Positions 45,039 to 56,365 of a stretch of 64,000 bases of DNA are shown one piece after another. Made by a program: the position numbers and the translations under genes. Numbering within the stretch: position 1 is the first letter of the stretch; every line of letters starts with the position of its first letter. Under the pieces are notes generated by a model. The model worked only from the letters and a program-made list of their open reading frames with translations, made no database searches and was not told the origin of the DNA. The stretch comes from Circinella minor (Eukaryota > Mucoromycota > Mucoromycetes > Mucorales > Lichtheimiaceae): contig JAEPRB010000077.1 of NCBI GenBank assembly GCA_016758965.1, forward strand, positions 1 to 64,000, in the 5' to 3' direction.

Positions 45039-46315
45039 ATGGTGAACGATAATACTCTTTTCGTCTCGGTTGGTAATTCAGCAACAGCACCTCATCAACG
45101 ACCATTCAGTTGCACCATCAGTCCCGTTGTCCTTTTTGCTGTTCTTGATCATTATTTGCGTCGTGATAATAAGCAAGAAAAAGTGATTGGTGCATTATTG
45201 GGTGTTCGTAGCCCCGATGGTACCGAAGTTGAGATCAGAAACACATTCAGTGCCATCTATACCGAAGAAGATGCTCAAATTGTTTTAGATAAAGAACATT
45301 ACAACAATATGCACGATTTGCACCAACGCGTTAATCCTGAAGAACAAATTCTTGGTTGGTACACAACAGGTCCTAACTTGACACCTGCTAGTGCCCCACT
45401 TCATACCGTTTTTGCACAAGATACTGGAAACTTTAGACCTATTCATGTTACTTTTGATACTGAACAACTTTTGAAGAGTGACGATATGGGTGTTCAAGCA
45501 TATACAAGGTAATAAAAAGAAGAATAAAATAAAATAAAAATATAAGAAAGCCAGGAACAATAGTATTTTTCTGTAGCTAATTGGGAATTTTGTTGTTATG
45601 TATAATTTTTTTTAGTGCACCTGTCGGTTTCTCTACAAAGCCTGGTGATTGTTTATATTTGCCTGTACCATGTGACATCAAGTATGTCGATGCCGAACGA
45701 AGTGGATGTAGGTTTATTTAGGACGCATTATAATTTCTTTTTTAATGTGCTTGTTTTATGTGAATTTGATAATGACATGATGGATTTTTAAATATCACAT
45801 ATGTTTCTAACAATACAACATGGATATATATTATAGTGGATATGCTTGCATCTGCAAAATCAACAGAAAGTCGTTCAGTATCACTTTTGTCTGACATGGA
45901 TCATTTGGAAATTGCCATTGGTAAATTGCAAGAAATGTTGCAAAGAATCAGTGAATATGTAGATAGCGTCGTTGTAAGTTTTTTTTTTAATTTTATTTTG
46001 AGAAGGATGGAGGAGAGGGAAGGGATTTTGTGCATGAGTACATTGAGATATTGTTAATGTGACTAATACCGGTATCGACTGTAACTATGATAAACAAATA
46101 CATCAATTTATTAGACTGGTAAGGAAAAGCCTAACAACGCAATTGGTCGATATATCATGGATACTGTTTCCGTGGTACCCAAGGTTGATAGCGCATCTTT
46201 CGAAAAGATGTTCAACTCTCATTTGCAAGATCTTCTTATGGTTGTTTATCTTGCCAACATGACTCGTACTCAACTTTCTGTTGCTGAACGATTGAACTTG
46301 TTGGTTTCCAACTAA
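45039..46315 (+). CDS. Translation initiation factor eIF3 subunit f
   Basis: Exons 45039-45508, 45616-45707, 45837-45973 and 46115-46315 give 299 aa. The MPN domain starts near residue 25 (FSCTISPVVLFAVLDHYLRR) with VIGALLGVRSPDGTEVEIRN. The metal-binding HxH motif of active JAMM proteases is replaced by GWYTTGPNLTPAS, as usual for the non-catalytic subunit f. The C-terminal helices (DMDHLEIAIGKLQEMLQRI, MDTVSVVPKVDSASFEKMFN, LLMVVYLANMTRTQLSVAER) match eIF3f and its dimer with subunit h or m. eIF3f acts in assembling the 43S pre-initiation complex. Subunit f is present in filamentous fungi though absent from budding yeast. Confidence 0.95.
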
Positions 46316-47117
46316 ATTTAATTTTTTTTCATCTTTAATCTCATTTCTTCTCTACTCACAACATACACGCACAAACACAGACACAAACACACACACATAC
46401 ATATACACACCGCCTTCTTATTACATTTACACATATTAAAAAGTACTTTTCGCTTCACTTTTCCCTTACTTTTTTTTTTCTCTTTCCTTCTCTCTTACTT
46501 TTTGTTGTTATTCTTTTTTTTTTATATTTCAAAAAATGTACGTGTACATAACATACAGAATTTATTTTGTTGTATCTTGAAGGAAGAATAAGGTTTTTGA
46601 TAATATATGGATTTATTGTTGGTGAAGTATTTCAAAATGATATGTGCTTATACATAATCATGGTTTTATTCAAGGAATTTACTTTCAAATTATATTGAAA
46701 ATGGATGGAATTAGGGAATGTTGTTCATAAAACGGAACAAAAAATTATATATCACTAATCGAATATACCTTTTGGACAGGAATTCAAAGTATTAAATTAA
46801 GTGTTCCAAGAGTATAAATGATGGATGATGCAATGCAAAATCGGAATAAGCAAATAAATAAAAACAATAGATCAATTTGATCACCAAAGAAATGTCTCAG
46901 TTTCGCCGAAAATTCATCCCCAAACTTGTTGTCCTGCATACTTTGTTACGCAGGAAAAAAAAAAAAAGGCTGCAACGTGTGCGTGAGTATACGAGTAATA
47001 TAATATTTTCTTCTTTTTCCTTTTTCCTCTCATTTTATTTCTTCTTTATTCTTTTACTAAATAACCGTTTTGAAGATATATCTATAATATTTTTAAAAAC
47101 AACCAAACAAAACAAAC
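46316..47117. other. Intergenic: eIF3f 3' flank and next promoter
   Basis: T- and CA-rich 3'-UTR-like DNA to about 46560, then A+T-rich DNA. The ~100 bases before 47118 are T-rich (TTCTTCTTTTTCC type), the usual look of promoters here. No gene seen. Confidence 0.5.
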
Positions 47118-48629
47118 ATGGAATTTGATGATTTTGGTTCCTTTCAAACAATGGCAACTACACCTCGAACATTTCCTCAAGGGGAACTTGTCGATGTCAA
47201 GGTAAAAAAATAAATAAAAAAAACTCATTTGCTCTTTTTTAATTTAAATCACGAGAGTTTTCTTTTATCTGACCGATTAGTTATTTATATATATTTAAAA
47301 ATAAGGGTCAACGAGTCAATGTACGACAACTAGCAGCAGATTATTTATTAGTACTGATAACGCTAAAGAGCATAGAGTGTCCAGTATGTCCTCAACTATT
47401 AAAAATTCTCAATTTATACGGCTTGGAACCAGACGTAGACAGATATATTGATCCTTTTACTCAACGTGAATGGGAAATTGAGCCTGATCGCAAAAAGGTA
47501 TTATAATAATTTGAAAGCTTGGGTTGTTCACTTATTAAATATCCATCCGTTACGTGTGAAAGAAAAGAGAGAGGAAGAGATATATCAATAATACAAATAA
47601 TGGTGATAGCAAACTACTACTACTAATAATATTAAAGATAATGATTTTTTATTAACATTTAAAAAATATAAACAGTTTTTCCGATTATTACTTAAACAAG
47701 ATGCATATTTTATCGTGGTTTGTCCTGGTGATGAAAACGCCGTTGCCGAGATTCAAGAACAAACTCCATTTATGCATTATCCATTTATTAGTGGTGAACA
47801 AGCTGATATGCTAGGTCGAAGTTTAAAGCTCAAAATGTCAGATACGGAATTATGGCCTGCTACGTTAGAAGTAGAACCAAAAACTTTGGCAACAAAACCT
47901 ATTAGTATTGGTCGGGCTCCAGGACAATATTATCAAATGCGTTTAATCCAAAAATTATTTATTGAACGATGTCGATTGGAAATGCAAGGTGTCGAAACTA
48001 TGAAAGAAGCTTGGAGTTTAATTGATCAACAAAAGCGAAGAATAGTCAAATGTCAAGAAAAAAAGTTGGCGGGTTATAATTTAAGTTTGTTGTCACCTAG
48101 ACAACATGCTCCATCAACACCACTGACAACAAAGACAAAAGACGAGGAAAACAAGGAGATCATGAAAGATAAAGAAGATGAAGCCATAGACGTGGCAACG
48201 AATAATTGTCGATCTTTACATGATGTACTTCCTCCTGAAGTACTAGATATTGTCATGTCGTTTACAACCAACACACGTGCACTCGTCAAAGCAGCTAGAA
48301 CATCAAGAACATTTTACTTGACAGCATGTAACGTGATTATTGCGCGATTACGAGAACGGATTTTAATGGTTCAAAATGCATTACCGAAAAAGGATGGTCA
48401 AGCACTTGCAGTGAATGATGAAACTATTAGTATTGGTTTGGATCGCTGGCATCAAGACCCAGAAGGAATTGGATATCGAGAATTGGAAAGGCGAGTGAGC
48501 TCATTACGAGCCATCGTTGCTGATGTAGATAAATGGACACGGCATTGGTCACCTCGTAAGACTCGAAGGACACCACCAAGATCACCCTTTGCCTCATCAC
48601 CTACTATAGGAGAAATATATGATAATTAA
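47118..48629 (+). CDS. Thioredoxin-fold (AhpC/TSA-like) protein with F-box-like region
   Basis: Exons 47118-47201, 47306-47497 and 47676-48629 give 409 aa. Residues ~25-170 look like a peroxiredoxin-like thioredoxin fold: YLLVLITLKSIECPVCPQLL has a CPVC redox-type motif after a beta strand, then AYFIVVCPGDENAVAEIQEQ and PFISGEQADMLGRSLKLK. This resembles AhpC/TSA and PRXL2 proteins. A charged linker (~210-265) leads to SLHDVLPPEVLDIVMSF, which resembles an F-box (L..LP.E.L..I..), then a helical C-terminus ending in basic and Pro-rich sequence. An F-box suggests a Skp1-dependent ubiquitin ligase adaptor, but the match is short. I do not know a characterised homologue; no function should be assumed beyond these domains. 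Confidence 0.75.
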
Positions 48630-48962
48630 ATTATATCGCTTTATTCTTGTTAAATGTATATATTTATATTGTTCAAATACTTTTATTATTGAAAATCTAA
48701 TTATTTCCAGCCATCTATAATAGTTTAATGTTATTAATAACTATACACACACACATATTCACATTCTTTTTTAAATAAAAATGAAAAAAAAAAGATATGG
48801 AAATGCAAAAGATATATTATTATTATTATTATTTTTCTTTCATTTTGTTATTGTACAATAGTTTGGTTTTGTCCAAATTAGAAAAACGTAAGTGTGAAGG
48901 GAAGATGGAAATAAAATAAAAAAATGGGGGGGAGGTCAAAAAAATTATTATTTTTTGATTAT
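48630..48962. other. Convergent 3' flanks
   Basis: 333 bp between the stop codons of the thioredoxin/F-box gene and the Ptm1-like gene. A+T-rich with AATAAAA at 48774 and an ATT repeat near 48818-48831. Nothing else seen. Confidence 0.5.
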
Positions 48963-50401
48963 TCACTTTCGTGCATTTTTAGTAAGTTGAGCATGTTCAT
49001 CATCATCCAATCTATCAATTATATACAAAAACATTTATTAGTGAAATATGTTGAAATAAAAGAAAAATAAAACCAGAAAGAATAAATTGACTTACAAATC
49101 ATCCTCATTTTCATCGTCCGAATCATTTAACAATGCGTTACTTTCATTATTATCTCGAGTATTTGCTGTTGTACGGCGTTCAGAATATGCAGGTGGTGGT
49201 GCCATAGAAGAGGATCCATTTTCTCGAGGTTGTTCAGCACTATTCTTTTTCTTATTTGATGAAACAGTCATTAATCGAACCTTATCATGATGATCATCAT
49301 CACTTAAATCATCATCTCCTACTTCAAAAATAGCAGTTTCATCATTCAAGTGATTTCCATCACCCGAGCGATGGCCATCGGTATGACGCAATTGATTTTC
49401 CAAGTCCATCGCTTCTTCTTCATCTTGACTAATTTGTTGAAGTCCATAACGTTGATTATTACGAGTAGGTCGCCATAAAATAATGATAGTGAAAAATACG
49501 GTAAAATAAAGTGCATTTAATAAACCATCCAACATAATCCATCGCCATTTCCAACTATTCGCAGCCCAATCAACTTCATTTCGTCCAGAAAAGGTAAACA
49601 TATTCAAAATAAAGATAACAACGACCATGATAACGGAAAATATCAATAGACGATGTAAACGTTTATACATTTTAACTTTTTCGTGTTGCTTGCGCATTTC
49701 TATAAATCAATAAGAAAAAGATATATATTATTAAATCACGCTTGTTTGTTGATCTACTAATAAAAAAGGAAAAGGTTCATAGTTATTGTTTCTTTCTTTT
49801 CTATTATAACTATACCTAATGTGTGAATAGTGGCTGTAAGAGAGCTGAAAATCCAAACATAGAATGCAGACATAGTAAGTGCCAATGGGAAAATGACAAG
49901 AAGTACAAGGAATCCAGCCGTTTCTATTATATGTTTAATTTTTAGTCATAAAATTATAAATATATATTATGATTTAAGTCAAAAAGTTACCTGGTGATAA
50001 AAGCATCACACCAAGAGAATAAACCACACCAAAGAAAAAGTGGGTTAATGCTAGAATGACGCATTTTTTCATAGTAGAACCCAGGCTTGGCCTATAATAA
50101 TCAGTTCAATTAATAAATTATATGATTACTTCAAACAAACAAGTCGAATTAACAATTGTTAAAAACTTACTTTACAACGCTATAACCCATACAAACCACA
50201 AGAAGCATAAAGAAAGACATACTAACAAAAGTAAAATAAAAATAAAAACCATGAGGTTCAATAAACCTGTATCATAAATCCACTTCCTTTAACTTTTTTG
50301 TTCTTTTACCTATTACGTCCTGCGTTCAATAATGCTACTAATGCCAATAGACCATAAGCTACAACAATAGGAAATTAGCACATATTTCTATATAGAATGT
50401 A

Positions 50402-50439
<38 letters not shown>

Positions 50440-51726
50440 TACTTACAAGGACTTCCAGTTTGATTATAAGCTTCCCAAAATCCCCAATTCACAGCCTATA
50501 TAAATATAATAAATGTTGAGTTATCTTTTCAATTTTTACTCTTTCTCTTTTTAATAATAATCATATTGAAATTTTACCATTTCGACAGTCAAGAAAAAGA
50601 TAGCACCTGAAAGGAAATGTTGAACTGGTAAAACATCTTGCCAATAACGGAAGGTTTGGACACCCCAAAAGAGACCTAATTAAAATTAAAATGTCTGTGC
50701 TTAATAAATAATAATAATAATAATAATAGTAATAATATTCCTTACCAACACAAAGATAAATAAGAGCAAATACGCCATAAAACTAAAATAATTAATTTAG
50801 TCTCAATAAATTGAATCGATATTAAAAATAGTTTGTTTTTAATTACCAATAACTTTGGATAGTCTGATGCTGGTAAATTTCCATAAGGTTCTCTCCATTC
50901 AATCCAAGAATCAAAGTAAGCTGTTGTATCATTTTCTAAATTAGCTGGTAAAATAGCAACACAGTAATATCCTGTATTTTCTACTTTATAAAGTGCAATC
51001 TCGGGATCTTTGGTTTCTTCTGACTTTTTCAAGTCAAAAGCATGTGTAAAAATGCTCGATTCTTCTTGGCCATCTTGAGGTACAATAAAGTTACCATATT
51101 GCGATTTATCACATAAATGTTCAGAAAGAGCATTCTCGTTACAAATATATTGAACCTATTAATTATTATATAGTTCAATAATGAAAAACACGTTATAAAA
51201 GGTTGTAATGTAATCAAAAGGGGTTGTTTAAGCGCGTCAGTTACCTCTCCTGTCATGTTGCTGATAGTTCCAATTTTATTAAAATCTTGCCATTCATAGA
51301 TGAGTAACGCTGTCTTTCCTTGTGATTCAGTCCCCATTGTTACTATATTTAAAATATTTGTATATTATTTATTTTTGTCTTCATTTTGATAAAAAAAAAG
51401 ACTTTCTCCCATCCATTTTAAATATTATTATTATTATTACCTTTAATAAAAGCTTCTTCACCACCGGGAATAGATCCTTTATCCCATACACCTGAACAAG
51501 TTGTACTAAAGTAATCGTCACTTGTCTATAAAATTTGTATTTATTTATTTTCATATGATAAAATATTATGCATTGTTATTACCATGAAGATTATGTAAAA
51601 TAAAAATAAAGTAAACTGTTGATGATAATAAAAATAACAAAGTACCATGTGAGTTTGGTCCGCCCTTGTAAGTTGAACAAAGGCGAATAACAAAGTCAAC
51701 CAACAACTTAATGGTATTCGACGCAT
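48963..51726 (-). CDS. Ptm1/GOST-type seven-transmembrane protein (Lung_7-TM_R)
   Basis: Thirteen minus-strand exons (51646-51726, 51441-51525, 51245-51342, 50847-51155, 50746-50782, 50578-50675, 50447-50495, 50310-50358, 50171-50221, 49991-50091, 49816-49923, 49096-49699, 48963-49011) give 572 aa. A signal peptide (RRIPLSCWLTLLFAFVQL) is followed by a luminal domain with cysteine pairs (STTCSGVWD, YICNENALSEHLCD, YYCVAILPANLE). Seven membrane helices follow (FYGVFALIYLCVGLFWG; FLSGAIFFLTVEMAVNWGFW; AYGLLALVALLNAGR-type; SFFMLLVVCMGYSVV; CVILALTHFFFGVVYSLGV; FLVLLVIFPLALTMSAFYVW; LIFSVIMVVVIFILNMF). A WRWIMLDGLLNALYF region and a long acidic cytoplasmic tail end the protein. GOST-family proteins act in Golgi/endosome trafficking. 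Small in-phase exons of 37-51 nt carry the helices. Confidence 0.9.
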
Positions 51727-53283
51727 AATAATTATATTAGTAAACTTTTGTCAAAGAAAAAAAAGGAAGAGAAAAGAAGAGCAAAAGTGCTTGGCAACAC
51801 TTACGCATTAAACACGCAGCTTTAGTAACTAACTCCGGCAGCTGTGACACGTTCAAATAATGTGAAGATTCAGGCCAGGGCTTAATTATATAACTTTAAG
51901 CCCCCATGTCTTTGAGGATATAATAATATATCCTTGGAATGTTTTCGATTTTAAAATAAAATATTTAATACATAATATATATATATATGTACATTTAGCA
52001 TGTATATAATAGAATAAATGAATGGTAGTTTATGCATAGTCACGTGATTGTCATTTTATTATTTACGTACCGTCAAGTCTGCGAAGAAAATAAATAGAAG
52101 AGCTTCATATTTTTTACACTTTATATAATAGTCAGAGATATATAGTAATTTGAATATTACATAGTGATAGAACGTTGATTAAGAACTTTTTGGTCTATTT
52201 TGATACTTTAAATAATTTATTTGGAAGTTATTATTTTTTGTTGAGTTTATGTGTAGGTTATATTTTTTTTTTTTTGATGTACGATATGATAAAATTGAAG
52301 TAATATACATAGTGCATATTAAGGCTATAATAGCAATTCTGAGTAATTACGTTTGCCACATACACACATTATTATTCGTTTTTCACAGTCATCAAATATT
52401 ACATACAGAACTAGTTAAGACATCTACATTGTGTTTATTTGATAGTAGGAACATATGACTTTTATTTTTCATACTGCTAAAATAGACTATTATATATACC
52501 AAGAAATAATGTTGTAGATCAGGGGAAAAAAAGATACTCTGTTTTCCGTACGGTGCATTCTGTCTTAAACCGTCAAAATAATTTGAATCCCGATGTAAAA
52601 ACTTGAACCCTATGAAATATTTTTGACATGAAGTAATCGACTTTTTGGGACGATAAATATGTATATTTATGCATTCTAAATAGATTGTGCCCATTTTTTT
52701 TGAAAAAAAAGTATTTTTGATCGAGTTAATGCCCTTCAAAGTTTTGTCGGAATATGAAATATTACTAAGTAAACCTCAAAATTAAACATAGGGAATATGA
52801 GGGAGATGAGATGGCAAAAGCAGTGTGTAACAGTAAATAGTTAATGGGTAATAAAATATCCGTTAGTACCTATTTGTCAGCAAATAAATATACATTCTAT
52901 CCAGTTAAAATTGATCGGTCAACATTATTTCCATCAAGAATAAATAAGAAAGCCAATCAAACACTATTATTAATTATTATTAATAATCCAGACAAAAAGG
53001 AAAATTATAGAAAAATGTAGATTACATAGTAATACGTAACTGTTATAAATAGTCTCAGAGAATGATCTAGAAATAATGATGTAATAATCAAATATAATAT
53101 TTATGTACGTAGTATCTTTTATCTATTTTGGAATATAGTTTAACCATAATCAGATAAATAAAAATAAGAAAAGATATAAAAGAGTGGCTGTTTTTATTTT
53201 AAAAATAAAGTTTCTCAACTACTTCATTTATAACAGTTTTATATCTTTTATTTTATTTTATTTTATTCTTATTTATTATTACT
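51727..53283. other. 1.6-kb intergenic region
   Basis: A+T-rich DNA upstream of the Ptm1-like gene and of the transposase relic. ORFs at 52249 and 52392 translate to motif-free Phe/Ile/Lys-rich peptides. No gene, tRNA or clear terminal inverted repeat recognised. Confidence 0.5.
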
Positions 53284-55416
53284 ATGGGTCCCTTGACTAA
53301 AAGACAAAAGCGTGCTCATGAGCAATTGAAGAACTCGACAGATGGTCGTTTTAAAAAACTTGCCTGTACAGAGGAAAATAATGTAACCGATGTCTCCAAC
53401 AATTCAGAAATTTCAGTAGAGGACGATTTTGAAATTCTTGCAGGATTAGAAGTAGAGGAAGCACCCGAAGTAGATGAAGTACTAGAGGAAGATTCAAAAC
53501 CTTCCTTCCCTATTAAATGGAAGAGAGTGAAGCCACATCATCTCGTGGAAAATATTGGGGCACTAGTAGAACTGTCAAATATTACCATGATAAACAGGCG
53601 TTAAAGAAAAAGAAGGGCAGTCATGAATTACTGATTTCTTTAAGAAAAAAGTCAATGATAAGAATAGTGATGATAGTGATGATAGTGATGAAATAGTCGA
53701 AAACCCTCCCTCTTTAATGAGTATTCAAGAAGCTTATAATCAAATAACACCTATAGTTGCACCAGCCATGAATGCTAAAAAAGACAGTCAAAGAGGAATG
53801 GCTGATTATGAACTTCGAAAGTATATTGGTGTCTATATTTATTTTTGGTGAGCTGATTAAAAAAACTCCAATAATGACAGCTTCACAAATAGCAGCAAAG
53901 ACAGCTTGGATTGTTCCATCAAACCACTATCGTGCTCGAGCCATTAGATCGTATGCTCAGGAATATTTACATTATGGCAAAATATCTCTTCATCAGCAAG
54001 GAAAACATGTTAAACGAGCCTCTCTTTTAAGTAATGAAGATGTAAAAGAAGCAGCGCGAAAATGGATTATCAGTACAAAACCGGAAAAAAGAGGCATTCC
54101 AGAATTGCTAAAATATTTAAATCATACCATTATTCCAAGTATATTTAATCTTCCTGGCAATATTTCAGCTTCAGTACTTTGGAATTATATGGTTGAATGG
54201 GGATACAGCTACCGTGCCAATAAAAAAGCTGTATATTACGATGGACATGAACGTGCTGATGTGGTTCAATACAGAAAAGAGTGGGCTTCCAAGATGGTAG
54301 AATATAATTATTTTATGGAAAAATATAATGAAGATGATGTTACTAAGGTGACTCTACCAGACTTACCAGAAGGTCAAAAACAAATCGTTATGGTTACCCA
54401 GGATGAGAGCACCTTTTACAGCAATGAATCACCAACTAATTTGTGGCTTCTTGAAAATGAAAACCCAATTCGTAACAAGTCTCCTGGTGGTTCGATTATG
54501 GTCAGTGAGTTCCAGTGTCCTTGCCATGGTACTATGCGCATCAAGAACTGGAAATCACGAAAGTTCTTTTTTGCAGGCACCAATCGAGATGGGTACTGGA
54601 CATGGAAAGATATGCATCAGCAAATAAAGGATGATGTTATACCATTATTTGAAAAACTTCATCCAGGATGCCAAGCTCTATTTATTCTTGATCAGTCATC
54701 TAACCATAATGCATATGCACCTAGTGCCAAACGTGCCACTTGTTTTAATTTGAAAGATACACAATTAAGTTCTGTCAATCAACGTGTAATCTTACCTGGA
54801 TATTATATTGGGGCAGGATGGTGAAAAAAAGATTCAAAATTTTTATAATTTGGAAATCAAGAATGAGGGCAAGAAGAATGAACGGCGCACTTGGTTTCGA
54901 AAAGGACTTGAAACAATATTGACGGAGCGTGGTCTTGGTAAATGGGATGAGTTTAAAGCAGAAGGAAAATACTGGAAAGCAAAATGTGGTAATAAGGAGG
55001 CTAATTCGGATCATACTTGCTGCCCATTTCATATGCTTGAAAATCAACCTGATTTTCTTGCACAAAAAACAGCATTGGAGGAACTTGTTGTGAAATCAGG
55101 TCACCTATACACTCTTTATCCTAAGTATCACTGTGAAACTAATTGGATAGAGAGATATTGGAGTGCTTCAAAAAGAATCGCAAGACGAGAATGTGATTAT
55201 TCATTTAAGTCATTGCAAGAAAACCTTGATGGTTTTCTTGATCAAGTATCTCCTCCAGATGCTACACCTATTGAAATTCGAAGATACTACAATCGTTGTT
55301 GGCGTTATATCTATGCATACAACGATATGAAGGATGGAAATGAAGCATTCAAACTGGTCGAAAAGTTCACATCAAAAAGGTTCCTCTCTCACCGTAAACC
55401 AGGTGCTCATGACTAA
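53284..55416 (+). pseudogene. DDE-superfamily transposase, frameshifted
   Basis: The protein reads through three overlapping frames: 53284-~53555 and a short shifted part (N-terminal basic/acidic region), 53772-54824, then 54808-55416. Frame changes are needed near 53555, 53632, in a T run near 53843, and near 54815, so it is a decayed gene rather than a spliced one. The middle part has a DNA-binding-like region (TASQIAAKTAW, RASLLSNEDVKEAARKWI) and a DDE nuclease core: VTQDESTFYSNE (first Asp), FILDQSSNHNAYAP (second Asp) and CETNWIERYWSASKR (Glu), with ICCPFH-type Cys/His before the last. This arrangement matches DDE endonuclease-type transposases expanded in Glomeromycota, Mucoromycota and Basidiomycota. 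No terminal repeats were found. Confidence 0.85.
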
Positions 55417-55668
55417 TATGCTTTTTTTTCATTTTTTCCCTTTTTTTTATATGTATCTTCTTATTATCCTCTGATATTTTTTTTCTCTTAATCTTTTTTT
55501 TTTCTTTTCATTTTCTTTATACATTATATATATATATATACTAATATGCTTTTTTTTCATTTTTTCCCTTTTTTTTATATGTATCTTCTTATTATCCTCT
55601 GATATTTTTTTTCTCTTAATCTTTTTTTTTTCTTTTCATTTTCTTTATACATTATATATATATATATT
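55413..55668 (+). repeat. 128-bp tandem duplication at transposase 3' end
   Basis: Two consecutive copies, 55413-55540 and 55541-55668. Each starts CTAATATGC followed by T-rich sequence and ends in a TA dinucleotide run. They are identical as far as I can see until the terminal TA/T tract (last ~11 bases). The first copy begins inside the last codon before the TAA stop of the transposase frame. Identity implies a recent event. Confidence 0.9.
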
Positions 55669-56083
55669 TTTTCTTTTCTATTTCTTTGAAATTTTTTAAT
55701 AAAACAATAAAACTGGGTCATACTTTTTGACCATTATTATATGTTACATATGGGACTTGATACCCTTTACCATGGATGTAATATTAACCGACGGGATTTA
55801 AAATATTTTTAATTTTGGACAAATGACGGTTTAAGTTAGAATGCACGTAGTGTACATTATTTCAAATATTTATAATTTCTCCTATAATGTTCTTTAGATA
55901 TATGTCCCTTTGTACTTCTTGCTTTGGGATAAAATTAATGTTTTTTTTTTTGTGCTCAATGCTACCAGTGGTCTTGTATATAATCTTGATTTATATATGA
56001 CTTGTTGCCTTGAGAATTATTATCACGAAAAAGGAAAAAGGATGGAAATAAAGCAAGAGTTTCGTTCAATATTATTAATATTA
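55669..56083. other. Intergenic DNA downstream of transposase
   Basis: A+T-rich. It contains GGTCATACTTTTTGACC (about 55715), a short hairpin-capable palindrome, and a 24-nt segment at 55822-55845 that recurs at 125-148. The part next to 56084 is the probable 3' UTR of small gene A on the minus strand. Confidence 0.5.
55822..55845 (+). repeat. 24-nt dispersed repeat, copy 2
   Basis: Second copy of the segment at 125-148, about 150 bp after the tandem duplication that ends the DDE transposase relic. Confidence 0.45.
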
Positions 56084-56185
56084 TTATCGGCGAGGCCTGT
56101 TAGGTTGAGGTGGTGGTGATGGTGTTGGTGATAGAGGTTCACCACCTACTGGGGGCCACATTACAAGTGGGTAACGACTTTTCAT
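56084..56185 (-). CDS. Short proline-rich 33-aa ORF (twin A)
   Basis: ATG at 56185 to TAA at 56084 on the minus strand, 34 codons. The peptide starts MKSRYPLVMWPPVGG and continues with a Pro/Ser/Thr stretch ending PNRPRR; about one third is proline. It is the first ATG downstream of a TATA-like TATATATAAG (minus strand, forward 56313-56325) and of a 31-nt element shared with twin B. The ORF is far richer in G+C than its surroundings. Twin B 1.9 kb away has the same strand, the same length of 33 codons and Pro at aligned positions 6, 12 and 20, and its 3' flank also shares a TTCAATA...TTATTA..CGG pattern. Function unknown; too short for reliable family detection. It could also be an exon of a longer transcript. 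Confidence 0.5.
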   Translation of the reverse strand: MKSRYPLVMWPPVGGEPLSPTPSPPPQPNRPRR

Positions 56186-56334
56186 AGTAAATATCAGTTA
56201 GTTAAAGAGATCGATGGAGGTGGAAATGATGATCAAGTATCTAATCCAAATAACAAATACTTGTGCGTGTGTATGTGTGTGTACTCCAAAAAAACAAAAG
56301 AAATGGGCACTACTTATATATATTTTTTTGCACT

Positions 56335-56365
56335 ATTGAACACAGTTGTCAATGAACATGATTTA
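56335..56365 (-). promoter_or_regulatory. 31-nt element upstream of twin A
   Basis: Contains (plus strand) GAACACAGTTGTCAATGA. It matches 58246-58276 with a single mismatch (A at 56355 versus G at 58266). It lies 150 bases upstream of the ATG of twin A and just upstream of a TATA-like sequence, so a promoter element is the simplest reading. Confidence 0.55.

Noticed and set aside
46380..46412. CA-rich tract and 50400-50440 CA/TA tract as CRISPR-like or regulatory repeats
   Set aside because: Simple microsatellites without spacers; no CRISPR array anywhere in the window.
53820..53880. A 31-nt intron (GTGAGC...GACAG) to restore the transposase frame
   Set aside because: Far shorter than any other intron here, and a single extra T in the adjacent T run explains the shift more simply.
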